A program made the translations under genes and the position numbers. The notes below the pieces were generated by a model. It saw only the letters and a program-made list of their open reading frames with translations, was not told where the DNA came from and ran no database searches. From Legionella feeleii (GTDB taxonomy: Bacteria; Pseudomonadota; Gammaproteobacteria; Legionellales; Legionellaceae), in contig NZ_LNYB01000014.1 in the NCBI RefSeq assembly GCF_001467625.1, positions 20,657 to 84,656 on the forward strand: a stretch of DNA of 64,000 bases, given 5' to 3'. Of this stretch, positions 56,810 through 64,000 are shown in pieces (position 1 is the first letter of the stretch; each line of letters opens with the position of its first letter).

Positions 56810-57085
56810 ATGAATGAGAAAAAGGACGTTCAATTTCTCAAGCAAGCTTGTGTGCCTGATACTCATTTCAAAGAAGCTGAACAGCCGTTGCTTAGAGAGA
56901 TCAAAACATTCAGCGAGGAACTGTATGAAAAGGGGAAAAATACATTCGCGGAGATTGAGGACGAGATGCAAGCGTCTAAAGAAATAATCATGCAAGCGGC
57001 AAAGGAAAATCCCCTTAAAACCCTATTAATTGCAGCGGGTATAGGACTTTTATTGCTACGCGGGATATTTGGCAGGCGCTCATAA
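56810..57085 (+). CDS. ElaB/YqjD-type (DUF883) membrane-anchored protein
   Basis: 91 residues: a charged helical N-terminus and coiled coil, then ENPLKTLLIAAGIGLLLLRG as the single C-terminal membrane anchor with a basic end (IFGRRS). ElaB/YqjD proteins tail-anchor in the inner membrane and can bind ribosomes in stationary phase. TAGGGAACG precedes the ATG. Second gene of the phasin-like operon. Confidence 0.8.
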   Translation: MNEKKDVQFLKQACVPDTHFKEAEQPLLREIKTFSEELYEKGKNTFAEIEDEMQASKEIIMQAAKENPLKTLLIAAGIGLLLLRGIFGRRS

Positions 57086-57269
57086 CATGAACGCTTGCAG
57101 CCCTTATTTTTAAACAAGCCGGTTTTGTTAAATTTTCATCCATTTTTTATAAAGTCTTCGCCAGGCCTCAGGGGGGATCGGGAGTATTCCAATCATCACC
57201 AATCAATTTGCCAATTAGAATACCCTGGATTAAATCCAAGGTTCTTAGGTAATTGGTAATCAGTATTCC

Positions 57270-58565
57270 TTAAATTAAGAAAGGAATGATTTTATAAGGA
57301 ACAAGCGCACAATAATGATTCCAATCCTGGCCGTATTTTTCAGCGCACCGCTTATCATCACGAAAAGCACGGTCGATGAGGAGAATTGTCAGGAAACAAA
57401 CATAAAAGTAAGGGGCGAAGTGGGTAAAAAGGGCAGGAACTGACCAAAAAAAGGCGCTGGTAAGTTCTGGGACATAATGAAAATGCCTTGCAAGACCCCA
57501 CCATCCTGAGGCCAGCAGTAAGGTCTTCTTCGTATTTCCTTCGCTAGTTTTATAATGGGCAGGCAAAATCAAGGGTTTTTTGCCCCATATTTTGCAATTG
57601 CCTGCTGACTCTCTTGCTCGGATTCGTTGTTTGTCAGCAAGATAATTGATAATGATGCTCGCTGCCCCCAGGCTTAAAATAAGTACAACCCATACAAAAT
57701 TTAAATGAATGGGGTGAAGCACAAGATACATGCTTGGCGAAGTGTAAATACAAGGGACCCAGACCAGGCAACCCCAGCAAATATAAAAACCAGCTCGATC
57801 ATGCATAATGTCCAATGAGCGTAAATAGCCTGTTTCCCAAAGAAAGAATTTTGCTATATACAAGAATTGTAATGAGACAGAGATGAGCGTTGAATTCGCT
57901 AGCCCACTCAATTCTGCTTGTTTGGCACAATAAGAGATAAGGAATAATCCCCAACTCATCATGCCAAAACGGCAAGTGATAAATTTTTTAATATGCCAAC
58001 CAAAAATTTGTGGGTATAGCTCTGTTCCCCAATAGTAATCAAACAAAATATTATTGCTGATACTTGCATCGGTTGATGAAGGATAAAAGCGCCCCTTAAT
58101 ATACAACAGGACGCAGAAAAGAAGGCTAAAAAGGTTAAGGGCGCCTAAGATACTACCCAGATTGTCATACAGGATGGTTGCAGGAAATAAATTCAGGCCA
58201 AACGTGGCCACACAAAACGTTACAATCGTGGTAACAAAGGCTAAAACGCCATTCGCTTTATAGGTCGGGGTATTTCCCTTCGGCGTAAGAGGCCCATGAA
58301 AAGGTTTTCCGGGCAGAAAACGCATTAAAACGGCTTCAAAGACGATAAAGCAGCCAATGATTACCCAGGCGGTATCTGAACCCCAAAAATAGGGTCGCCA
58401 TATGTCATAAATGGTTTGTACCAATCCTTTCTGGGTTATTATATTCCATAGCGTTGCCAAGGAACCTGCTAACTCAGTATTGGTATACCACATCAGCATA
58501 ACAAAGGGAGGGCATAGCAGAACCAGCAGAAGAGGTCCCAAGGAATTCCTAAGATTAAGCCACAC
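57270..58565 (-). CDS. Eukaryote-type sterol reductase (ERG4/ERG24, DHCR7-like)
   Basis: 431 residues from GTG 58565, with AAGGATATAAATA upstream. About ten membrane segments. Family signatures are complete: FLWETGYLRSLDIMHDRAGF, LLLASGWWGLARHFHYVPEL, and the C-terminal RDDKRCAEKYGQDWNHYCAL, then VPYK. This group reduces sterol double bonds with NADPH (delta-7, delta-14 or delta-24). The sequence is most like 7-dehydrocholesterol reductases. Bacteria rarely make sterols. A eukaryote-derived sterol reductase has been reported in Legionella drancourtii, so transfer from an amoebal host is likely. Cellular substrate could be host sterol. Confidence 0.9.
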   Translation of the reverse strand: MWLNLRNSLGPLLLVLLCPPFVMLMWYTNTELAGSLATLWNIITQKGLVQTIYDIWRPYFWGSDTAWVIIGCFIVFEAVLMRFLPGKPFHGPLTPKGNTPTYKANGVLAFVTTIVTFCVATFGLNLFPATILYDNLGSILGALNLFSLLFCVLLYIKGRFYPSSTDASISNNILFDYYWGTELYPQIFGWHIKKFITCRFGMMSWGLFLISYCAKQAELSGLANSTLISVSLQFLYIAKFFLWETGYLRSLDIMHDRAGFYICWGCLVWVPCIYTSPSMYLVLHPIHLNFVWVVLILSLGAASIIINYLADKQRIRARESAGNCKIWGKKPLILPAHYKTSEGNTKKTLLLASGWWGLARHFHYVPELTSAFFWSVPALFTHFAPYFYVCFLTILLIDRAFRDDKRCAEKYGQDWNHYCALVPYKIIPFLI

Positions 58566-58879
58566 TATTTATATCCTTATATCAGGTACTAATCTTTGAG
58601 TCTGAGAGTAACATTAATAACATAATTCCTGAATTTATTTAACTCAAAGTAACTGGGAGGAATAAAAATACTCGATGGATACCCTTAGTGATTCATATTG
58701 AACAAGTAATAAATAGGTTCCCGTCTTTGCGAGAACGACCAATAAAACTTGAACGATATCTTGGGGTTGGAGGTTGTTAGGCTTGCTTCGGTGTTAATTT
58801 AAGTTCATACAGTGGCTTATAGGATTAAAACGAGCCATAGTGAGCAACCAGGTTTTAAAGCGTTAGATAGGAGAATGTT
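58566..58879. other. Intergenic region upstream of sterol reductase
   Basis: About 310 bases. It contains CGTCTTTGCGAGAACGAC (near 58723-58740), which resembles the CGTC-x-TTGCGAG palindromic repeats dispersed in many proteobacterial genomes, here a single decayed copy. Promoters for the two divergent genes must lie here; none is clear. Confidence 0.35.
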
Positions 58880-59077
58880 ATGCTGGGATGGCTTGTACGT
58901 ATACTTTTGGTAGTGGCAGGTTTTATTACTAGTTGGTTTGTTGCGCGCGATGCGCTTAATTTTGATATCGTGCAAATGGTGGTGGCGATCTTTCTGTTTA
59001 CTATTGTAGTGGCAATAGCGGCCTTTTGGGACCTATTGGTTAGTTGGTTCAGGCATAGAGACAAGAAGCCTAAGTAG
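58880..59077 (+). CDS. Small two-span inner membrane protein
   Basis: 65 residues. Two hydrophobic segments (MLGWLVRILLVVAGFITSWF, and VVAIFLFTIVVAIAAFWDLL) joined by a short acidic turn, ending in a basic tail (RHRDKKPK). TAGGAGAATGTT precedes the ATG. Unknown family; the strong ribosome site and clean frame support a real gene. It lies 64 bases before the CvfB-like gene. Confidence 0.75.
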   Translation: MLGWLVRILLVVAGFITSWFVARDALNFDIVQMVVAIFLFTIVVAIAAFWDLLVSWFRHRDKKPK

Positions 59078-59141
59078 GCTATGGTTTACTTTATTTAATC
59101 TGGTAGCCATTTCTATGATAAGCTCGGCCCCATACTAAAAG

Positions 59142-59999
59142 ATGAGTAAAAAAATGATTAGAGTAGGGCAGTTTAACAAATTAAAAGTAATTAAAGAGGT
59201 CGCGTTTGGCGTTTACCTGGATGGTGGTAACTGGGGTGAAATTTTGTTGCCTAATAAAGTCGTGCCTCAAGGTACCAGGGTGAATGATGTCGTTGATGCG
59301 TTTATCTATTTCGATTCGGAAGATAAAATTATTGCCACAACCTTGCCGCCCCGTGCCAAGGTAGGCAGTTTTGCTTTTTTAAAAGTAGTTGATGTTAATC
59401 GCATAGGTGCTTTTCTTGATTGGGGATTGGAGAAGGATTTATTAGTTCCCCGACCTGAACAACGTCGTCCGATGGAAAAAGATAAATCCTATCTCGTTTA
59501 TGTGAAACAGGATAATGAAGGGCGTATTATTGCCAGTTCCAAAATCGATCACTTTCTGGATAAATTACCAGCTCCCTACAAGCCGGGTGAGGAAGTCAAT
59601 CTATTGATTGCCGAAAACACCCCTTTAGGTACTAAGGTCATCATTAATGATAGCCACTGGGGGCTAATACACTCAGGGGACATCTTTCAGATTTTGAGTT
59701 ATGGAAAAAGAATACGAGGCTATATAAAAGCAATAAGAGAAGATGGAAAGATTGATATAGCCTTAAGAAAAACCGGGCAGGATAGCATCCAGGAGTTGGC
59801 GCAGCGTATCGTGGCGCAATTACAAAAAAAGGGTGGTTTTTTACCACTGCATGATAAAAGTTCACCACTTGAGATCCAACGTGCATTCAATGAGAGTAAA
59901 AAAAGCTTCAAGAGCGCAATAGGTCAACTCTATAAACAAGGTGTCATTAGCATCGAGTCAAATGGTATTCGCCTGCAGGATAAAGAGAAGCGTCAATAA
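59142..59999 (+). CDS. cvfB: CvfB/YitL-type S1-domain RNA-binding protein
   Basis: 285 residues (ATG 59154 is an alternative start). Three OB/S1-like units: GVYLDGGNWGEILLPNKVVP at the start, then AFLDWGLEKDLLVPRPEQRR, then GLIHSGDIFQILSYGKRIRG with IREDGKIDIALRK, ending in a winged-helix domain (AIGQLYKQGVISIES). This matches CvfB, a virulence-associated RNA-binding regulator in Gram-positives. Its target in Legionella is unknown. Confidence 0.9.
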   Translation: MSKKMIRVGQFNKLKVIKEVAFGVYLDGGNWGEILLPNKVVPQGTRVNDVVDAFIYFDSEDKIIATTLPPRAKVGSFAFLKVVDVNRIGAFLDWGLEKDLLVPRPEQRRPMEKDKSYLVYVKQDNEGRIIASSKIDHFLDKLPAPYKPGEEVNLLIAENTPLGTKVIINDSHWGLIHSGDIFQILSYGKRIRGYIKAIREDGKIDIALRKTGQDSIQELAQRIVAQLQKKGGFLPLHDKSSPLEIQRAFNESKKSFKSAIGQLYKQGVISIESNGIRLQDKEKRQ

Positions 60000-60001
60000 C
60001 C

Positions 60002-60535
60002 TCAGGGTTTAGGGTAATAAATCTGGAAAGGCCTGGTTTGTCTATTCACTACAGCAAAGTCTGTTAGTTTATGCGGTTGGATTGAGCGTTTACTAATAAT
60101 GTCGAACACCTTGATGTTTCTTATGATTTCTGCATCGGCAATCAGCGAGCGATGGCAGCGCCAGGGTACGGCTTCAGCACACATGATGGCCACTGCGGTG
60201 TTATTTTTGATTAGCTCATGCAATTCTTTAAGTCCTTCGTAAAAGGGTTTGGTTTGCATGTAATCGGCATAGCTACGAAAACTGGCATTCCGCCAGCCCG
60301 TGTTGATTGAAGTAGGGGAGCCCTTCCGTAAGCCTCCTAATTTGGATAAATGAGTATAACGAATCGCTTCCTTAGCCAGAGAGACGGAAAACTCGTCCTT
60401 ATTAAACCAGGGGACATGGCGAGACTTTGGTACTGTACGAACATCAACCAGGTGACTAATATGGTAGACATCGAGAATCGCCATGAATTCTTGCAAGGAA
60501 TGGGTTGAATGTCCTATGGTATAAAGTCGAGGCAT
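60002..60535 (-). CDS. DUF488-family protein
   Basis: 177 residues. LYTIGHSTHSLQEF at the start, LVDVRTVPKSRHVPWF, and the CAEAVPWRCHRSLIAD motif (two Cys followed by HR) identify the DUF488 family. The paired Cys and conserved His/Arg suggest a metal or redox role; no function is established. It converges with cvfB with two bases between stops. Confidence 0.88.
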   Translation of the reverse strand: MPRLYTIGHSTHSLQEFMAILDVYHISHLVDVRTVPKSRHVPWFNKDEFSVSLAKEAIRYTHLSKLGGLRKGSPTSINTGWRNASFRSYADYMQTKPFYEGLKELHELIKNNTAVAIMCAEAVPWRCHRSLIADAEIIRNIKVFDIISKRSIQPHKLTDFAVVNRQTRPFQIYYPKP

Positions 60536-60564
60536 ACAATTTTCCAGGTTAAGGATTTAACTTA

Positions 60565-60688
60565 CAGGACTTACTTAAAACCTCGATCTCTTCGTTAAAA
60601 TTTTATTTTAATTCGGTCACTTAGTTTGGTTAAACTCGCTCATTAAAATAAAATTTTGCCTCGACCTCGACGTTTTACCTAAGTCCTG
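60565..60688. repeat. 124-bp imperfect inverted repeat (MITE-like)
   Basis: Left arm 60565-60612 and right arm 60642-60688 match at roughly five bases in six when one is reversed. Shared words are CAGGACTTA, TAAAAC, CTCGA and AAAATTTTATTTTAAT. The centre is about 29 bases. The ends CAGGACTT / AAGTCCTG are perfect inverted repeats. No reading frame lies inside. It looks like a small non-autonomous mobile element or a large hairpin. Confidence 0.75.
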
Positions 60689-60802
60689 ACTTAATAATGG
60701 TTGAAAATTTTTATTATTCAAGGATAAGTCTTGAATTTTAAATTGATCATTGCTCCGATACCGAAGTAAACTTGTTCTATCTGCACAAGACGTCAATAAA
60801 TT

Positions 60803-61663
60803 ATGTTATCGATTAAAGACCATCTCCTTGTACATCGATACTCCTATGAGTTTTTTAAACTGTCACTGAATTTTAGAAAAAATTATGAAACCTCTTTGTT
60901 TTTTGGTGAAAACAAGTCCTTGCGAATGTTCGTCAATGGTGCACTGGTTAGCCCCAACCTGTTCAATCTTTATTATTTAATTACCCTGGTTCGCCAAGGA
61001 TTAATTCTTACGGCTCATACTGATAAAAAATTAGAGGATTATGTTTCTTTTACGCGCGCTAATTTTAGTCCCCTCATTAAATCCTGGTGTGATTGGTGCT
61101 CGATTGTGAATGGATATGGTTCCTTTCTGATTGAGGTTATTAATGATTACCTGGCACACGATCCGGACGCCAGCACAATGTCGAAATTGAAACTCTTTAA
61201 ATACAAGGCATTAATTCATTTTGATTATTTAAAAATCATGTTGCCGAAAGAGAGTTATTTTTCAAATCAGCCGCCACGTGAGCCCGCTGATTTATTTCCT
61301 GCTTTTGAGCAAACCAATTCGCGGTTGCTTAAAAAGCTCCTGAAAACCCTTACTCGTTCCTATAATACATTCCAGGCAGTAGAACATCGATGGTGTCCAT
61401 TTCTCCATATAAAGCGTATTGCATTAGCTCCCACCGCATCGGATCGATATAGTTTTTATTTAAACTGTTTGGGATATGCTGATCTAATGCGAGCAGGGGA
61501 AATACTTGCTCATTTCAAACACCTCAAATGCAATCAGTGTGCAGAGCAAATTAATCATTTTTTAGGAAATAATTCAAATGCAGTTGAAAAAGATAAACTT
61601 GCGCTGCATACGGAAGAGTTTTTTGCTCTTATATGTAAACTTTCGCGCGCAAAGCCGCGTTAA
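60803..61663 (+). CDS. Unknown soluble protein
   Basis: 286 residues, rich in aromatic and basic residues, with no signal peptide. Helical in appearance. Five Cys are scattered, with CNQC near residue 245. I recognise no domain. No good ribosome site is seen before the ATG. It follows the MITE-like element. Confidence 0.65.
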   Translation: MLSIKDHLLVHRYSYEFFKLSLNFRKNYETSLFFGENKSLRMFVNGALVSPNLFNLYYLITLVRQGLILTAHTDKKLEDYVSFTRANFSPLIKSWCDWCSIVNGYGSFLIEVINDYLAHDPDASTMSKLKLFKYKALIHFDYLKIMLPKESYFSNQPPREPADLFPAFEQTNSRLLKKLLKTLTRSYNTFQAVEHRWCPFLHIKRIALAPTASDRYSFYLNCLGYADLMRAGEILAHFKHLKCNQCAEQINHFLGNNSNAVEKDKLALHTEEFFALICKLSRAKPR

Positions 61664-61743
61664 TGCTGATCATGCAGTTTAATTTTCCGCTAATAATTTT
61701 TTGATAGGATTTAGCGCTCCAATCAACTAATAAGGGTTTAAAG

Positions 61744-62085
61744 ATGACTTTTGTTTATAAAATCTTAACCGTTGAGGAGTGGAACGCTTTCGAGAAAAGC
61801 GGTCGTTTCGACGGCTCTGCAAACGATAAGAAAGATGGATTCATCCATTTAACGTTCGAAAATCAGTATCCCGCAATTCTTGAAAAATTCTTCAAGGGAA
61901 TTGATAAGGTCGTTTTAGTAGAGATTGACAGTAGACTATTGGAAAAAGAGACTTTGAAAGTGGAAGCTAATAAACCTGGTGGCGAGCAATATCCCCATCT
62001 GTATAGCAGCATGCCCATGAAAGCAGTTACCTCTCATACGGATCTGGAACTTCCCTATGAACCGAGAGCTATTTTTCAGATCTAA
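61744..62085 (+). CDS. DUF952-family protein
   Basis: 113 residues. FVYKILTVEEWNAFEKSGRF, GFIHLTFENQYPAILEKFF and LEVEANKPGGEQYPHLYSSM-like sequence (KVEANKPGGEQYPHLYSS) match DUF952, a small cytosolic family of about this length with unknown activity. TAAGGGTTTAAAG precedes the ATG. A DUF6869-like gene follows on the same strand. Confidence 0.9.
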   Translation: MTFVYKILTVEEWNAFEKSGRFDGSANDKKDGFIHLTFENQYPAILEKFFKGIDKVVLVEIDSRLLEKETLKVEANKPGGEQYPHLYSSMPMKAVTSHTDLELPYEPRAIFQI

Positions 62086-62190
62086 CGATTGCTATTCTCA
62101 GTCCGCTGCCCGAGGGAATTCCGATTTTTGACTTGGAAGCCTCCGGACTATATGCTAACTATTTATTGCCCTTTCCATAAAATTTTAAGC

Positions 62191-62559
62191 ATGCCTAATG
62201 AATATATTTCCCTGGCGGAAGCCTATCTCGAGGCGTTTCGAAGGCAGCAATATGATGATTCTTTAGCCGTAAGAATCGATAAACTAATAGCTGAACCCAT
62301 AGCGGGAGTAAGTTTAATTGAAGCGTTGTTAGCCCAGGCAACTAATCTTGCAGAATTGGCTTATATCGCAGCAGGTCCTTTGGAAGATTTTTTCATAAAA
62401 AATTATGAGGTTCTTGAGGAGCCTTTCGATAAATTACTACGAACGAACAGCAAGATGAGGCAGGCGCTAACAGGTGTTTGGATAAGTCAAAATACGAAAG
62501 CCAGAATTGTCCTGGATAAATTGCTGGATAAATATCATTTAAATTATGGTTCATTATAA
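62191..62559 (+). CDS. DUF6869-like small protein
   Basis: 122 residues from ATG 62191; the frame extends upstream to 62089 but the extra 34 residues look non-coding and have no ribosome site. ELAYIAAGPLEDFFIKNYEV and MRQALTGVWISQNT fit the DUF6869 pattern (LA-x-x-AAGPLEDLL, then GVW). Function unknown. Confidence 0.65.
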   Translation: MPNEYISLAEAYLEAFRRQQYDDSLAVRIDKLIAEPIAGVSLIEALLAQATNLAELAYIAAGPLEDFFIKNYEVLEEPFDKLLRTNSKMRQALTGVWISQNTKARIVLDKLLDKYHLNYGSL

Positions 62560-62669
62560 GTTGGTATTTTTATTAAATTAATAGAATAGATCAAAGGGTT
62601 GGTATTAAGCGTTTTACAATTCAGTTTGGTTTCTTATCTGACTGTAAACACAAGGATGCGTAAATCGAC

Positions 62670-63926
62670 ATGAAAAAGAATCTGAGTGCGCTGAGCTTAT
62701 TATGGATTGCAATGACCAGCATGATTGGTTCAGGTTGGTTATTTGGTTCTTTATATTCTGCCCATTTTGCTGGCCCAGCGGCAATTGTCGCTTGGCCTCT
62801 CGCTGGTTTTTTACTGCTATTTGTTGCTTTGGCTTATGCTGAAATAGGAACCATGTTTCCTCGCGCTGATACCCTGGCTTGTTTACCTTTCTATACTCAT
62901 GGCCGTTTAACAGGGGTGATGGTAAGTAGCTTAGCCTGGTTTTCCCTGGCCATTTTACCGGTGATTGAGACTCAGGGTGTTATTCAGTATGCCAGTAATT
63001 ATATTCCTGGATTAATAATTCATCAGGGTATGCACTATACCAATACACCGCTGGGTTATTTACTGGCGTTGGTATTGCTCATGAGTTTTGTTTTATTTAA
63101 TTATTTCGGGATTGGTTTATTCGCACGAATTAATGCCGCTTTTACTATCTGGAAAATAATAATCCCAAGCCTTACAGTCATTAGCTTGTTAACCATGAGT
63201 TACCACACGAAAAATTTTTCCCAATACGGCGGTTTTATGCCCTATGGCTGGCAGGGGGTTATGGCTGCTATGTCGAGTGGGGGAGTCCTTTTTTCATTAT
63301 TGGGATTTCGGCAAGTCATTATTATGATGGGCGAAATTGAAAAGCCGGGGAAATATGTTCCCCTCATTTTAGTGAGCTCGTTATTGGTGACGACCTTGCT
63401 TTATACCAGCTTGCAATGGTCGTTTATTGGCAGCGTTAGTGCGCATGACTTAAGCAATGGATGGGCTAAGTTGTCTTTTACAGGGGATGCTGGCCCTTTT
63501 GCTGCATTGGCTGCGCTGGCCGGGATGATAGGGCTTAGTGTTTTACTATACGCTGATGCCTTTGTATCGCCGTATTCAACAGGTTTGGTTTATTCAACCA
63601 CGGCAGCCCATATGTTGGCGAGCATGGATTCGATAGTTTATATCCCGAAAGTCTTTGCTAAAAAAAATAAATATCAGGTGCCCTGGGTGTGTTTAGGCGT
63701 GAATTTCTTATTGGCGGCTATCATGTCGATAGTGTTGCATGGCTGGCAAGAAATGTCGGCTTTTTTAGTAGCAATATTAATGGTTAGTTATGCTGTCGGT
63801 CCCATTTGCCTTAGCTGCTTGCGTAAACAATTGCCTGACTATAAAAGACCCTTTCGTTTGCGTTCTAGTGGCTTTATTGCATGGATTGGATTCTATGTCT
63901 GCACAGTAGGCAGGGTCTTTTCATGA
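62670..63926 (+). CDS. APC-family amino acid/polyamine permease, shortened C-terminus
   Basis: 418 residues. APC signatures are clear: SMIGSGWLFGS in helix 1, WPLAGFLLLFVALAYAEIG in helix 2, and SGGVLFSLLGFRQVIIMMGE in helix 6. About eleven membrane helices can be counted; the protein ends inside the eleventh (FIAWIGFYVCTVGRVFS). Relatives usually run 450-500 residues with twelve helices, so the last helix and tail are missing, either by a stop or frameshift or as a natural short form. Confidence 0.85.
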   Translation: MKKNLSALSLLWIAMTSMIGSGWLFGSLYSAHFAGPAAIVAWPLAGFLLLFVALAYAEIGTMFPRADTLACLPFYTHGRLTGVMVSSLAWFSLAILPVIETQGVIQYASNYIPGLIIHQGMHYTNTPLGYLLALVLLMSFVLFNYFGIGLFARINAAFTIWKIIIPSLTVISLLTMSYHTKNFSQYGGFMPYGWQGVMAAMSSGGVLFSLLGFRQVIIMMGEIEKPGKYVPLILVSSLLVTTLLYTSLQWSFIGSVSAHDLSNGWAKLSFTGDAGPFAALAALAGMIGLSVLLYADAFVSPYSTGLVYSTTAAHMLASMDSIVYIPKVFAKKNKYQVPWVCLGVNFLLAAIMSIVLHGWQEMSAFLVAILMVSYAVGPICLSCLRKQLPDYKRPFRLRSSGFIAWIGFYVCTVGRVFS

Positions 63927-63987
63927 CTATAAATTAGTCAGATATTCAGTATAATTGGGTAGTTAATTGCACTCACGAAAGAGACAG

Positions 63988-64000
63988 ATGAGCGAAGTAT
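63988..64000 (+). CDS. Start of a further gene (partial)
   Basis: ATG 63988 with GAAAGAGACAG upstream encodes MSEV before the window ends. Weak evidence. Confidence 0.3.

Noticed and set aside
1..64000. CRISPR arrays, complete insertion sequences, rRNA genes
   Set aside because: I looked for regularly spaced repeats, transposase motifs and rRNA sequence and found none.

Overview
The window is about 40% GC proteobacterial DNA and almost certainly comes from a Legionella species. No marker gene was searched. The genus call rests on the combination of two GDA1/CD39 NTPDases, a ChiA-like secreted GH18 chitinase, a eukaryote-type sterol reductase, Fic proteins, and several large repeat-bearing proteins without export signals that look like Dot/Icm effectors. 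These sit among ordinary gammaproteobacterial housekeeping genes.

Layout. 1-7.4 kb: end of an unknown gene, a small secreted protein, the proton-translocating transhydrogenase operon (split pntA plus pntB), comEC and a first NTPDase. 7.5-12 kb: tRNA-Thr(CGT), then AT-rich accessory genes (membrane protein, DUF4145 protein, GNAT, Fic AMP-transferase with a palindromic upstream site). 12-19 kb: a hybrid histidine kinase downstream of a monomodular non-ribosomal peptide synthetase that starts with a formyltransferase domain and whose hand-read specificity code suggests glutamine. 19.3-30.4 kb: a segment bounded by two directly repeated, AT-rich, roughly 300-bp noncoding elements, each with three DnaA-box-like 9-mers. 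Inside are a secreted cysteine-peptidase-like protein, Fic remnants, chitinase, a LuxR-type regulator, two GGDEF proteins and a GNAT. 30.5-47.6 kb: a run of candidate effector or secreted proteins: beta-lactamase-fold hydrolase, EAR-repeat propeller, 1.88-kaa repeat protein, second NTPDase, barrel-like protein, kinase-like mini-protein, tRNA-Gly(CCC) and several unknowns. 47.6-64 kb: mostly chromosomal backbone (RDD protein, GNAT-pgeF pair, DUF4424, LprI-like, phasin/ElaB-like pair, sterol reductase, CvfB-like, DUF488, DUF952, APC permease), interrupted by a nitrilase-like protein with acidic tandem repeats and by a 124-bp MITE-like hairpin at 60.6 kb.

How the genes fit together. The secreted enzymes (chitinase, two NTPDases, cysteine-peptidase-like protein, EAR protein) and the unsignalled candidate effectors suit life inside protozoa. 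The histidine kinase, LuxR-type regulator and two diguanylate cyclases suggest that signalling genes cluster with the secreted ones. The most unusual items are the duplicated DnaA-box element and the 11 kb it brackets, the formyltransferase-NRPS, the nitrilase-like acidic-repeat protein and the kinase-like mini-protein. Functions are read by eye from motifs; no database search was possible.
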